52,420 bases of DNA from Bacteroidota bacterium. GTDB taxonomy: Bacteria > Bacteroidota > Bacteroidia > Cytophagales > Cyclobacteriaceae. The notes under the pieces are model-generated. The model did not search any database. It was not told where the DNA came from and saw only the letters and a program-made list of their open reading frames with translations. This document shows positions 9,301-18,013 of the stretch, piece by piece. The stretch is from the NCBI GenBank assembly GCA_016866385.1, contig VGMU01000013.1, positions 1 through 52,420 of the forward strand. The letters are read 5' to 3'. Each line of letters opens with the position of its first letter. Position 1 is the stretch's first letter. The position numbers and the translations under genes are program-made.

Positions 9301-9448
9301 CACGAAAGGGCCCGATGTTTCTCCATTTGAGATTGCTAAAAAGTGAATCTGGCGAAGGTTTAACTGGCGTTATGGGTTCTGCTTTTTTCTTTTGTGCAGT
9401 GGCTACCAAAGAACTGATGCAGAGCATCATCATTAGAAAGTATTTCAT
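6314..9448 (-). CDS. Secreted VPS10/sortilin-like BNR-repeat beta-propeller protein ('glycosyl hydrolase' family)
   Basis: The 1044-residue protein has a signal peptide (MKYFLMMMLCISSLVATAQ) and a run of Asp-box/BNR motifs of the type S-x-D-x-G-x-T-W: STDAGKTW, STDGGSTW, STDEGNTW, SDDAGKTW, SMDGGKTF, SFDYGKSW, SSNGGMSW, TRDGGKTW, TTDYGKTW and STDAGTTW. These make two consecutive beta-propellers over about residues 45-700. A beta-rich domain follows, then a helical, probably coiled-coil tail from about 900 on. Databases often label this family glycosyl hydrolase, but Asp-boxes only report the fold and no catalytic set is visible. Likely periplasmic or surface-exposed. It is monocistronic, with a hairpin terminator just after it. 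Confidence 0.87.
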   Translation of the reverse strand: MKYFLMMMLCISSLVATAQKKKAEPITPVKPSPDSLFSNLKWRNIGPFRGGRANAVSGVVGNDQKFYAGYTGGGLWTTEDGGINWENISDGFFTVGSIGDIAVSESDPNVVYVGTGEHAVRGVMTSYGDGVYKSTDAGKTWKNIGLEKTRHISDIAVHPSNPDLVYVAAQGTVHGPNNDRGVFKSTDGGSTWKKALYINDSTGISSLSMDMNNPRILYATSWEHRRLPWTVSSGGAGSAIWKSTDEGNTWYKLTEGLPKLMGKMGISVSRANSNRVFAIVETEKSKSGLYRSDDAGKTWALLSNNQDISSRSWYYMEVFADPINENIVYVLNAPMMKSMDGGKTFAQVRVQHGDTHDLWINPSKNNVIALGDDGGAEISFDYGKSWSSIMNQPTAQFYRVNTDNVFPYRVYGGQQDNTSVIIASRNNGPALTERDWTTGAGCESAFLAFDPNDPTLVFGGCYQGYIDVLNRKTNESKDVQAYPTLNLAIKPKDMKYRFNWNAPIVVSHHDPKTIYHAGNVLLKSSNGGMSWDVLSGDLTRNDKSKQGPGGIPFTNEGAGGENYNTIFYVAESTLEKGIIWTGSDCGLVHMTRDGGKTWTNVTPAGLPESQINSIELSSFDKGVAYISATMYKLNDYASYTYKTTDYGKTWTKINKGVKPDDFIKVIREDTKNKSILYAGSERGFYLSTDAGTTWQPFQLNLPIVPVTDLMIRDNDLVAATAGRAFWILDDLGAIQQFATASVVTLFTPKPAYKFGGGTGLPEAKYSAGQNAPEGVILDYILPEVTDSTLVTLSITDATGKVIRTYSNKKDAAYVKYPGGPAAATVLSAKKGHNRFLWNLRSENIMPDVKNVFVYGSYEGYAVPPGNYKAQLNFNGIISETEMRVLPNPTISATAADWSEQQQILSSIVSSISEIHQQVNELRKIRKQLVHHSEILKGVKPAEKVLEEANKLMAEIDTWESNIVEGRIQNGQDVINWPSKLNVEFFNIKRLADSPDPRITQGIKARLADLQSQWNAEKDKLEAIKKSVVKYNNLYKSQQLEALIF

Positions 9449-9606
9449 AATTTTTTTTATTGAAAGATCAATTTACAAAAGAAATGATTGTTCGAAACAA
9501 ACTTTGGAAAATGGCGAAGATTTGAAAAATTTAGATGGGATATGAAATGGACCATTGCTATTTAAATTTTTCATTCGGTTCATTTTTTAAGAGAAAGCGG
9601 TGGATT

Positions 9607-10041
9607 TTAGGCTTTAGGAATGGCCATGGTATGGTTGGCGAGCAGTTTCCAATAGCCATCCACAAGTACATACGTTCGCATAAAATGGTAGGTAGTGGGT
9701 TGTGGGCCGCGATCCACCAGGGTAAAGCCGCTAACCACGGCGGTTTGCCCCAAAAGCACTACCTGCTGGTCTCGAGAACTCCGGTTGCGCGTATCATCGG
9801 GCTGTCCTCCGCGGATTTTTTTTGCTCGACTGAGCACTTCTGGTTTGCCATCGATCAGGCTGGCATGGTTGTGCACCCAGATAAACTCATCTGCCAAGAG
9901 CTGATCTAAAAATTCCACCTCCGAATTCAACAGTGCCCTTTCCCAACTTTTATCCAAGTCCACCAGCTGCTGTTGGGTGGTTTGAGCTAAGGATGAAAAA
10001 GTAATGAAGAGAAAAGTCAGAAGGAGGGGAAGAGATTTCAT
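9607..10041 (-). CDS. Secreted DUF4440 / NTF2-like protein
   Basis: The 144-residue protein begins with a signal peptide (MKSLPLLLTFLFITFSSLAQ). It continues with the DUF4440 pattern: LDKSWERALLNSEVEFLDQ, the aromatic segment ADEFIWVHNHASLIDGK, and strands ending YVLVDGYWKLLANHTM. The fold is that of NTF2/SnoaL; in this subfamily no reaction is established. It is likely periplasmic. Only 15-20% of residues look shared with the 2226-2657 protein, so they are not a recent duplication. Confidence 0.85.
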   Translation of the reverse strand: MKSLPLLLTFLFITFSSLAQTTQQQLVDLDKSWERALLNSEVEFLDQLLADEFIWVHNHASLIDGKPEVLSRAKKIRGGQPDDTRNRSSRDQQVVLLGQTAVVSGFTLVDRGPQPTTYHFMRTYVLVDGYWKLLANHTMAIPKA

Positions 10042-10210
10042 GGGATGGGCTGCTTTTTGATACTCCCTAAAAATAGCCGTTTAACTTAAATTTTTTCGCC
10101 AAGCATTTAAAAAAGTCACCGTTTAGGAATGAGAATATAATCCCAAATAGGTATTTAAATCTCTTGCCGGTAGTGAAGGTTTTTTTAATCAAAATCCCTA
10201 CCTTTTTAAG

Positions 10211-11311
10211 GTGAAAAATTACTTGTTAATCATTCTTTTCCTTTGTGGTATTCAGCCCGTTTTGGGAAAGGAAAAAGTCCTTCGCATAGGAGTTGCTGGG
10301 TTAAATCACGGCCACGTGGGCTGGGTTTTTGAAGCGAATAAGCGTCCTGATATTGAAATTGTTGGGATAGCTGAGCCCAATAGAGCTTTGGCTGAAAGGT
10401 ATGTCCTAGCCCATGGATTGTCCATGGATTTGATTTTTGAATCTCTTGAAGAAATGTTGAAAAAGACTTATCCTGAGGCAGTTACTGGCTTTGGAACTAC
10501 CTTTGCGCATTTGGAGATTGTACAGTTATGTGCTCCTCGCGGGATCCATGTAATGGTGGAAAAGCCCCTTGCGGTCAGCTTGGCCCATGCCAAAGAAATG
10601 GCAAATCTTGCGCAAAAACATCAAATTCACCTTTTGACGAATTACGAAACCTCTTGGTATGCTACCAATGAAAAATTATACCAGCTAGTAAAGGCTGGGC
10701 AAATTGGTGACGCTAGAAAAATAGTAGTCCGTGATGGTCACCGAGGGCCTAAAAAAATTGGTGTAAGTTCTGAGTTTTTAGAATGGCTGACCGATTTGGA
10801 ATTGAATGGGGCAGGAGCCCTGATGGATTTTGGTTGCTACGGTGCCAACCTTAGCACCTGGCTACTGGATGGGAGGAGGCCAATTTCGGTTACCGCGATT
10901 ACCCAGCAGTTTAATCCTGATGATAATCCAAATGTGGAGGATGAGGCAACCCTTATTTTAACTTACCCAACTTCTCAGACGATAATTGAAGCTTCGTGGA
11001 ACTGGCCAATTGGAAGAAAAGAAATGGAAGTTTACGGGATGACTGGGGCTATTTTTTCCGACAATGCCAAAAACCTTCGTGTTCGAATGGCCAAAGGCTA
11101 TGACGGATTTGAGGAAGAAAAATTTGAGTTGGATGCCCGACAGGAGCCCTTTGACGATCCCTTTTCGGTTTTGAAAGCAGTGGTATGGGGGGAGATTAAA
11201 CTTGATGTATTTGATCTCTATAGCTTAGAAAACAACCTGATTGTTATGGAGATTTTGGAAGCAGCAAAAGAAAGTGCCGCAACAGGAAAAACAGTTTTTC
11301 TTTCAAAATAA
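10211..11311 (+). CDS. Secreted Gfo/Idh/MocA-family oxidoreductase
   Basis: A GTG start at 10211 is preferred because it gives a signal peptide (KNYLLIILFLCGIQPVLG). The Rossmann start IGVAGLNHGHVGW lies at residues 26-38. The family hallmark EKP (residues 117-119, in MVEKPLAVS) supplies the catalytic lysine. By family, the protein oxidises or reduces a sugar or cyclitol with a tightly bound NAD(P). Export of such enzymes, often with cofactor already bound, is common in Bacteroidota and Planctomycetes. Its 366 residues are the usual length. It has no operon partner. The substrate cannot be read from the sequence. Confidence 0.85.
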   Translation: MKNYLLIILFLCGIQPVLGKEKVLRIGVAGLNHGHVGWVFEANKRPDIEIVGIAEPNRALAERYVLAHGLSMDLIFESLEEMLKKTYPEAVTGFGTTFAHLEIVQLCAPRGIHVMVEKPLAVSLAHAKEMANLAQKHQIHLLTNYETSWYATNEKLYQLVKAGQIGDARKIVVRDGHRGPKKIGVSSEFLEWLTDLELNGAGALMDFGCYGANLSTWLLDGRRPISVTAITQQFNPDDNPNVEDEATLILTYPTSQTIIEASWNWPIGRKEMEVYGMTGAIFSDNAKNLRVRMAKGYDGFEEEKFELDARQEPFDDPFSVLKAVVWGEIKLDVFDLYSLENNLIVMEILEAAKESAATGKTVFLSK

Positions 11312-11493
11312 ATTTTTAGGTATCCGGTTCTAGTCAATAGCAATGAAAAAGGATGAACTGATATGGGTTTATTGATTATACAAAATTCAAAGTAAAACTT
11401 AGTTCCCACAGATTTTCCATCCTAAAAATCAAACAAAAATCTGCTTCCGCAACTAGTACTTGATTAAAGCCATTAATTGTTAAATTTAAATTT

Positions 11494-12834
11494 ATGGCTC
11501 AATCAATAACTCAAACTTCAACGAAAGACCCGCCTCGGTCATTTTTTTCCAAACTTAGATTTTTGGGACCTGGCTTTATTCTTTCGGCCTCTATCGTTGG
11601 GTCTGGGGAGTTAATTGCCACTACAGTTCTAGGAGCAAAAGGGGGATTTATCACCTTTTGGGTTATTCTGGTCAGTTGCTTTGTGAAAGTTGCCATACAG
11701 GTTGAATTCGGTAAAAACGCAATCCTTACCGGAAAGACCTTAATGTTTTCATTTGCAAAACTCCCTGGCCCTACTTTCAAAAAAGGGAATTGGGTAATTT
11801 GGGCTACATTTTTACTTACCCTGTTAAAGATTTTACAAGTAGGAGGTATGCTCGGTGGTGCTGCTATAGCTATCAGCATGCTATTTCCACAAATCCCAAT
11901 ACTGATCTGGACACTGATTTTAGGAATCCTGCTAAGCTTCTTAATCTATAAAAATTATTATTCCATCATTGAGAAAACTTCAATTTTGATGGTTGCAGGT
12001 TTTACTCTTTTAACACTTGCTTCAGTTTTAGCTATTTCTTTTACTCCTTTTGGATTTACTTTTTTAGATATAATGAGTGGATTGAGATTTGATCTGCCGC
12101 CTGAGCTTGTTTTCATTGCAATCGGAGCATTTGGAATCACAGGAGTGGCTAGTGATGAAATCATCGCGTACACCTATTGGTGTCAGGAAAAAGGATATGC
12201 AAACCATACAGGAGTAAATGATGGATCCGAAGAATGGCAAATGAGGGCAAATGGTTGGATAAAAATCATGCAACTTGATGCGATCGTTGCAATGCTAATT
12301 TACACCCTTGTGACAGCTGCATTTTACCTTTTGGGGGCTTCGATTCTCTATGGCCAGAAGGAAATTCCAGAAGGGAATGAATTAATTAATGCTTTGGCCT
12401 CCATCTACACCCAGTCTTTAGGGACTGAAGCCCGTTTTGCGTATTTGGCTGGGGCTTTCTTCGTATTGTACTCCAGCGTATTTGCTACTTTAGCGTATTG
12501 GTCAAGACTATTCCCAGACATATTTGGTCAACTGGGATGGATAAATCCGGATAGCCTAACTGACCGAAAGAAGTGGGTTGCCATTCTGGCTTGGCTTTTC
12601 CCATGCCTATGGGTAATCGCTTATCTGTTTGTAGAGATGCCAACTTTAATGATTCTTTCAGGGGGTGTGGTCGGCTCTGTTTTACTTTTGATTGTTGTTT
12701 TCGCCGCAATTCATTTCAGGTTTCAGAACAAATTTTTAAAGATTGCTTTTGGTCTTATTTCTGAACTAATGTTTTGGCTTAGCGTAGCTTCCATTGCATT
12801 TGTTTCAATTTATGGGATTTTCAAACTGTTCTAA
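11494..12834 (+). CDS. Nramp-family-like membrane transporter lacking the canonical metal site
   Basis: The 446-residue protein has about 11 hydrophobic segments and the Nramp opening FLGPGFILSASIVGSGELIA. In canonical Nramp metal transporters the first membrane segment carries DPGN; here the same place reads VGSG (residues 35-38), so the metal-binding Asp and Asn are absent. Segment 6, where classic members have A-x-x-M, reads GAFGITGVASDE near 211-222. The protein therefore belongs to a divergent branch, and its substrate may not be manganese or iron. The start ATG at 11494 is clear. No neighbouring regulator such as mntR is seen. Confidence 0.8.
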   Translation: MAQSITQTSTKDPPRSFFSKLRFLGPGFILSASIVGSGELIATTVLGAKGGFITFWVILVSCFVKVAIQVEFGKNAILTGKTLMFSFAKLPGPTFKKGNWVIWATFLLTLLKILQVGGMLGGAAIAISMLFPQIPILIWTLILGILLSFLIYKNYYSIIEKTSILMVAGFTLLTLASVLAISFTPFGFTFLDIMSGLRFDLPPELVFIAIGAFGITGVASDEIIAYTYWCQEKGYANHTGVNDGSEEWQMRANGWIKIMQLDAIVAMLIYTLVTAAFYLLGASILYGQKEIPEGNELINALASIYTQSLGTEARFAYLAGAFFVLYSSVFATLAYWSRLFPDIFGQLGWINPDSLTDRKKWVAILAWLFPCLWVIAYLFVEMPTLMILSGGVVGSVLLLIVVFAAIHFRFQNKFLKIAFGLISELMFWLSVASIAFVSIYGIFKLF

Positions 12835-12891
12835 GCCGAAATCCATTTTTCCTTTCAACGGATCTCTTTCAATCAAAAAGAAGAAGGATTG

Positions 12892-13003
12892 TACGAAATA
12901 CCAAGTACAATGTACCAAGTAAGGGGTACGAAGTACTAAGTATCAAGTAAAGAGAAGCAAGAGACAAAAGAAACAAGAGCCAAGAAGCAAGAGCAAAAAG
13001 ACC
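12892..13003. repeat. Sixteen degenerate 7-bp tandem units (two types)
   Basis: From 12892 the sequence can be cut into consecutive 7-mers with no slip. Nine are of the TACCAAG type (TACGAAA, TACCAAG, TACAATG, TACCAAG, TAAGGGG, TACGAAG, TACTAAG, TATCAAG, TAAAGAG). Seven more, of mixed type with AGAAGCA/AGAGCCA as the core, run to 13003. The same AGAAGCA/AGAGCCG words return at 13110-13137 and, as two units, at 2025-2038. It is noncoding and lies between convergent genes (Nramp-like, esterase). Confidence 0.85.
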
Positions 13004-13007
13004 GGTT

Positions 13008-13137
13008 AGATTTCTTTGCAGCTCCTCTTCTTTGCTAGAGAAAAAGATCCGCCGCGGCGGACTAGACAGGCGCGCAAAGTCGCGAAGGCCTCCGGTAGGC
13101 AGATAGGAAAGAAGCAAGAGCCGAGAAGCAAGAGACT
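13008..13137. repeat. Dispersed intergenic repeat, copy 3
   Basis: The order of modules matches the copy at 1941-2149: GCTCCTCTTCTTTGCTAGAG and an A-run, a GC-rich palindrome TCCGCCGCGGCGGA, GCGCAAAG, GAAGGCCTCCGG, GGCAGATAGG, then four 7-bp units AGAAGCA/AGAGCCG/AGAAGCA/AGAGACT at 13110-13137. It directly follows the 16-unit heptamer array. Confidence 0.7.
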
Positions 13138-13179
13138 CGTTTATCCTTCCAATTTGGGTGCTTTTTATCCGCTAAAAAC

Positions 13180-14493
13180 CTACTTTTTCAACTTCCCAAA
13201 TAACCAGTCATCTGCTTTCTTGCCTTGCTCTGGATAGGTCCAATGTCCTGTTTCAGGGACAACAAAAACTTCTTTGGGAGCCTTCACCTCATTGAATGCG
13301 GAATAGTAGGAAGTTGGGGGACAGGTATCGTCATTGAATCCCCAGCTGTAAAAACCGGGCGTCTTTAAGATTCGGGCGAAATTGACTACATCGTAATAAC
13401 CTAAGGTTTCAATTGCCTTTGGGTTGTTGTAGTAGTTTAGGTTAGTGCCTGCGAAGACATGAGGCCAACCTCCTGCTCTCCCAGACAGGTAGCCTGTCAT
13501 GTCACTCAAGGCCGGATAAAAAGCCGCAAGGTATTTGATCCTTGGATCTAAGGCGGCGGTAGTAATTGACAGCGCACCTCCCTGACTTCCACCTTGAATC
13601 CCAAGGTTTTCGCCGTCGTATTGAGGAAGCGAAACTAAAAAGTCAACTGCTCTCACACATCCCAAATACACCCTTTTGTAATAGTATAGGTCTTTATCGG
13701 ACATATTGAAGGTAAAATATCCATTCAGTGCACCTGCCGAAAGATTGTTGTAAACGTCAAGAGGCAGGTCTATTGGGATTCCATGAATTCCTATTTGCAA
13801 GGTGATCGCTCCTCTTGCTGCTTTGCCCATATCACCGGAATAGGGACGAATTCCCGCCCCAGGAACCAGTAAAATAGCAGGGAATTTTCCTGCTCCTTTT
13901 GGGACGGTCAGCACCCCATAAATTCGACTATTCTTTATGTTTTGAAAATTGACATGATAGACATCTACAAGCTCCGTACTCTTTTCGGGCATGTGGATCA
14001 TTTTTGGATCTAGAGGAATTTTTGCCAATTCAGCTTTTCCTGCGGCCCAGAAAGCTTCGAAGTCAGCTGGCATTTTGATGGTGGGCTTGATGTTTTCCGG
14101 TTCAAAGGCGGCCGTCCCCAAACCTCTGTATTCTTTTCCATCTACCGTCGCAAATACCTCACAGCGCAAGAAGCCTGGGGTTTTCATGGTGACACTTGAA
14201 ATCGTTGCTTTGCCTTGGGATAGTTGAAGAGCTCCTTCTTTGATCGGGCTCATTTTCTCTTCTTTGACAAAATACCTGACATTTTCTACCGCAACAGGCC
14301 GGCCTGATTGAGTCACAGAAACAATGAATTCTACATTTTCTCCTACCTTATAGCGCCAGTCGGGCTTATCGGGAGTCACTGAGATTTCCAGGTATTGCTT
14401 GGGGATCTGGGCAATAGATTCCTGGACAAAACTTACTGCTACAAATAGCAGCAGAAGAAAGAGCGTTCGAGTTTTTTGAGTGAGGTGATTCAT
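13180..14493 (-). CDS. Secreted acetyl-xylan-esterase-like alpha/beta hydrolase
   Basis: The 437-residue protein has a signal peptide (to about residue 28), an Ig-like beta domain (about 33-130) and an AXE1-type alpha/beta hydrolase domain. Nucleophile Ser303 lies in GGSQGGALS. The acid is probably Asp388 or Asp389 in WGFNDDTCPP, and His417 is in PETGHWTYP. By family it removes acetyl groups from carbohydrates such as xylan; related members act on cephalosporin C. It is probably periplasmic or cell-surface. No xylanase or SusC/D pair is adjacent, so the natural substrate is uncertain. Confidence 0.88.
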   Translation of the reverse strand: MNHLTQKTRTLFLLLLFVAVSFVQESIAQIPKQYLEISVTPDKPDWRYKVGENVEFIVSVTQSGRPVAVENVRYFVKEEKMSPIKEGALQLSQGKATISSVTMKTPGFLRCEVFATVDGKEYRGLGTAAFEPENIKPTIKMPADFEAFWAAGKAELAKIPLDPKMIHMPEKSTELVDVYHVNFQNIKNSRIYGVLTVPKGAGKFPAILLVPGAGIRPYSGDMGKAARGAITLQIGIHGIPIDLPLDVYNNLSAGALNGYFTFNMSDKDLYYYKRVYLGCVRAVDFLVSLPQYDGENLGIQGGSQGGALSITTAALDPRIKYLAAFYPALSDMTGYLSGRAGGWPHVFAGTNLNYYNNPKAIETLGYYDVVNFARILKTPGFYSWGFNDDTCPPTSYYSAFNEVKAPKEVFVVPETGHWTYPEQGKKADDWLFGKLKK

Positions 14494-14685
14494 AGGAAGG
14501 TATTGATCTGGTTCATAGAATTTAATTCGATTGCGGTTAACCCTGAACTAAATTTAGAAATCTAATTGGGTCAAAATTTAAAGTGGTGATTTTTTTTGAT
14601 TAGCTGTTACCTCTCCTAATTGATTGATCCTGAAGCGTATTAAAATTTTCGTTGTAAACTCATTTACCGGTTGATTTGGAATTTA

Positions 14686-14710
14686 TTTAGTAATCTACTA
14701 AAATTGTAGA
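14686..14710. promoter_or_regulatory. Overlapping inverted repeats before metY, candidate Rrf2 operator
   Basis: Two overlapping dyads are present: TTTAGT (14686-14691) with ACTAAA (14697-14702), and TCTAC (14694-14698) with GTAGA (14706-14710). The site ends 19 bp before the metY ATG at 14730. The Rrf2 regulator encoded after metY is a natural candidate to bind here, by analogy with Rrf2 proteins that control sulfur genes. The dyads are visible; binding is inference. Confidence 0.5.
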
Positions 14711-14714
14711 CTAA

Positions 14715-16037
<1,323 letters not shown>

Positions 16038-16045
16038 GGCCAAGA

Positions 16046-16103
16046 GAGCATTGAACATTTTCTTGTAAATTGTACTCGTTATTCAGAAAATTGTTCAATG
16101 CTC
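16046..16103 (+). promoter_or_regulatory. Long inverted repeat containing the rrf2 start codon
   Basis: GAGCATTGAACATTTTC at 16046-16062 pairs with GAAAATTGTTCAATGCTC at 16086-16103, allowing one bulged T. That is 17 pairs around a 23-nt loop, in the 60-bp gap between metY and the Rrf2 gene. The rrf2 ATG (16098-16100) lies inside the right arm, so a transcript reading through from metY would hide the start codon. No T-tract follows, so an ordinary terminator is unlikely. The symmetric DNA could equally be an operator. Confidence 0.7.
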
Positions 16104-16511
16104 AATAAAAAAACCCAATACGCTTTGCAGGCCCTTCAATACCTCATTGAACACAAGACGGAGGGGCCTATACTCATTGCACAGATTGCGACCGAGAAGC
16201 AAATACCTTTAAAGTTTTTGGAAAATATTCTTCTTGAACTCAAGAAGATGGAGGTTTTAAGCAGCAAAAAGGGAAAAGGCGGAGGCTATTTTATCAACCA
16301 AGAGGCAGTTCACACGCCCTTGGTAAAGATCATCCGAAACATCGAGGGACCCATTGCCATGTTGCCCTGTGCCAGCTTGAATTTTTACGAGCGCTGCGAA
16401 AATTGCGATGAGAAAAATTGTGGATTACACGCCACCATGGTGGCGGTGCGAGATGCCACCCTGAAAGTCCTAGGTTCCAAAACCGTGAGTGATCTTGCTA
16501 ATCTAGTTTAG
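16098..16511 (+). CDS. Rrf2-family transcriptional regulator
   Basis: The 137-residue protein starts MLNKKTQYALQALQYL, the standard Rrf2 winged-helix opening. The recognition region is ILIAQIATEKQIPLKFLENILLELKK, followed by the wing SSKKGKGGGYF. Four cysteines at 91, 100, 103 and 108 (in MLPCASLNFYERCENCDEKNCG) resemble the iron-sulfur ligand region of IscR/NsrR-type members. The family senses iron-sulfur, nitric oxide or cysteine-pathway signals. Next to metY a role in sulfur assimilation is the simplest idea. Translation may be controlled by the hairpin over its start codon. Confidence 0.88.
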   Translation: MLNKKTQYALQALQYLIEHKTEGPILIAQIATEKQIPLKFLENILLELKKMEVLSSKKGKGGGYFINQEAVHTPLVKIIRNIEGPIAMLPCASLNFYERCENCDEKNCGLHATMVAVRDATLKVLGSKTVSDLANLV

Positions 16512-16526
16512 GCTGTCCCAAATGAT

Positions 16527-16561
16527 GTGCCCCAAAAAAGTTAGACACTTATTGGGGGCAC
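16527..16561. repeat. Inverted repeat resembling insertion-sequence ends
   Basis: GTGCCCCAA (16527-16535) and TTGGGGGCAC (16552-16561) form an imperfect palindrome around AAAAGTTAGACACTTA. The string CCCCAAAAAAGTTAGACA looks like terminal repeats of IS3-family elements, so this may be a scar. A simple hairpin terminator after rrf2 is the alternative; a run of seven T's follows only at 16577-16583. Confidence 0.4.
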
Positions 16562-16606
16562 TATAAATTCAGAAGGTTTTTTTATATTACTAAACATTAA
16601 CAATTA

Positions 16607-17911
16607 ATGATCCCTGTTATGAGCAAAATCACGCGCCGAGATTTTTTCCAACACGCAGGCATTGTCACAGCGGGAGGCATTGCCCTCAGCGGTACTTTAC
16701 CTGAACTTGTATCGACTCCAGCCCAAGCACAATCGAATCCATCCCCTCCCACAGTATTCGAAAATGTTCTCGGGGAGTATGGTCCTTGGGCCGATAAAAT
16801 GCTAGGTGATGCCCCTGCGAAACTTTCTTTTTTACGAGATGAATTCACCCGTGGTGGAATTGACAGTTGGCGAAAAAAAGTAAGGTTGCGACTGCTAGAC
16901 TGCCTAGCGATGCCCGACTCAGGCGGAGTCCCCAAAGTCCAGGTCTTGCAACAAGTAGAATTCGAAGGATTGACCATCCAACACTTGCAGTGGGACTTGC
17001 CTTACGGCCCGCCGACAAAAGCGATGTTTCTCAAGCTCTCCAACGCTAAAGGTAAACTTCCGGCGATCCTTGCGCTGCACGATCACTCAGGAAAAAAATA
17101 TTTAGGACACCAAAAGATTAGCCGTGCTAGCAGTAAAGTGGATCCTCTTATCAAGCAACACGTAGACGAATACTATGAAGGCGTCTGGTGGGCCAATCAG
17201 ATGGCGCGTCGCGGTTATGCCGTTCTCGTACCAGATGCTTTTCTTTTTGGAAGTAGGAGGATTCGTTTGTCCCAGGTTCCTCGAAACATGCGCGGTTTGC
17301 TGGTCGAAGGAAACCCAGACAACGACCTAGATATCGTGGCTTACAACCGCTGGGCGAGCCAACATGAACACGATATAGCGAAAAGTCTGCTTTGCGCAGG
17401 TACTACAATGCCCGGTGTCGTGGTGGGAGAAGATCAGCGAGCCCTCGATTACCTCTGCTCGCGTGAGGATGTGGATGTCAGCCGTATCGGTTGCTGTGGG
17501 CTATCGAGCGGGGGCTTGCGCACGCTTTATTTAGCTGGCTTAGATGACCGCATTGCAGCCGCTTGTTGCGTCGGAATGATGACCACTTGGCGAGATCTTT
17601 GTCTCAACAAAAGCTATACACACACTTGGATGATCTATCCACCAGGATTTACGCGCGACCTCGACTACCCCGAAATTCTCGGCCTGCGGGTACCGCTACC
17701 AATCTTTGTGCAGAATGCCGAACACGATCAACTCTTCACGCTGTCTGAAGTGCAACGAGCCGATCGCATGCTTGCGGATATCTACAAAAAAGCTGGCGCG
17801 GAATCCCAATACAAATCCGCATTCTATTCTGGGACGCATCGGTTTGACCTGAAGATGCAAGAGGATGCTTTCACATGGTTGGATTCAAAGCTGTCAAACT
17901 CGGGAATCTAG
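16607..17911 (+). CDS. Tat-exported alpha/beta hydrolase (dienelactone-hydrolase-like)
   Basis: The product is 434 residues from the ATG at 16607; an ATG at 16619 gives MSKITRRDFFQ, a compact Tat signal, and may be the true start. The hydrolase part shows ALHDHSGKK near 156-164, nucleophile Ser300 in GLSSGG, a candidate acid Asp374 in NAEHDQLF and His411 in SGTHRFDL. The function is ester or lactone hydrolysis by family; the substrate is unknown. GC is higher than in the adjacent regulator: I counted 34/60 at 17161-17220 and 38/60 at 17461-17520, against 16/60 at 16201-16260. With the possible insertion-sequence scar before it, horizontal transfer is possible. Confidence 0.82.
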   Translation: MIPVMSKITRRDFFQHAGIVTAGGIALSGTLPELVSTPAQAQSNPSPPTVFENVLGEYGPWADKMLGDAPAKLSFLRDEFTRGGIDSWRKKVRLRLLDCLAMPDSGGVPKVQVLQQVEFEGLTIQHLQWDLPYGPPTKAMFLKLSNAKGKLPAILALHDHSGKKYLGHQKISRASSKVDPLIKQHVDEYYEGVWWANQMARRGYAVLVPDAFLFGSRRIRLSQVPRNMRGLLVEGNPDNDLDIVAYNRWASQHEHDIAKSLLCAGTTMPGVVVGEDQRALDYLCSREDVDVSRIGCCGLSSGGLRTLYLAGLDDRIAAACCVGMMTTWRDLCLNKSYTHTWMIYPPGFTRDLDYPEILGLRVPLPIFVQNAEHDQLFTLSEVQRADRMLADIYKKAGAESQYKSAFYSGTHRFDLKMQEDAFTWLDSKLSNSGI

Positions 17912-18013
17912 TGCGTTAACTGAAGCCATAATCCCTCTTTTATCAGAATAATTTCTCGGGATTGGCTAGGCTTAGGTTTTGAATCTTTTGATAGTTCAAG
18001 CTGAAACTCGTCT

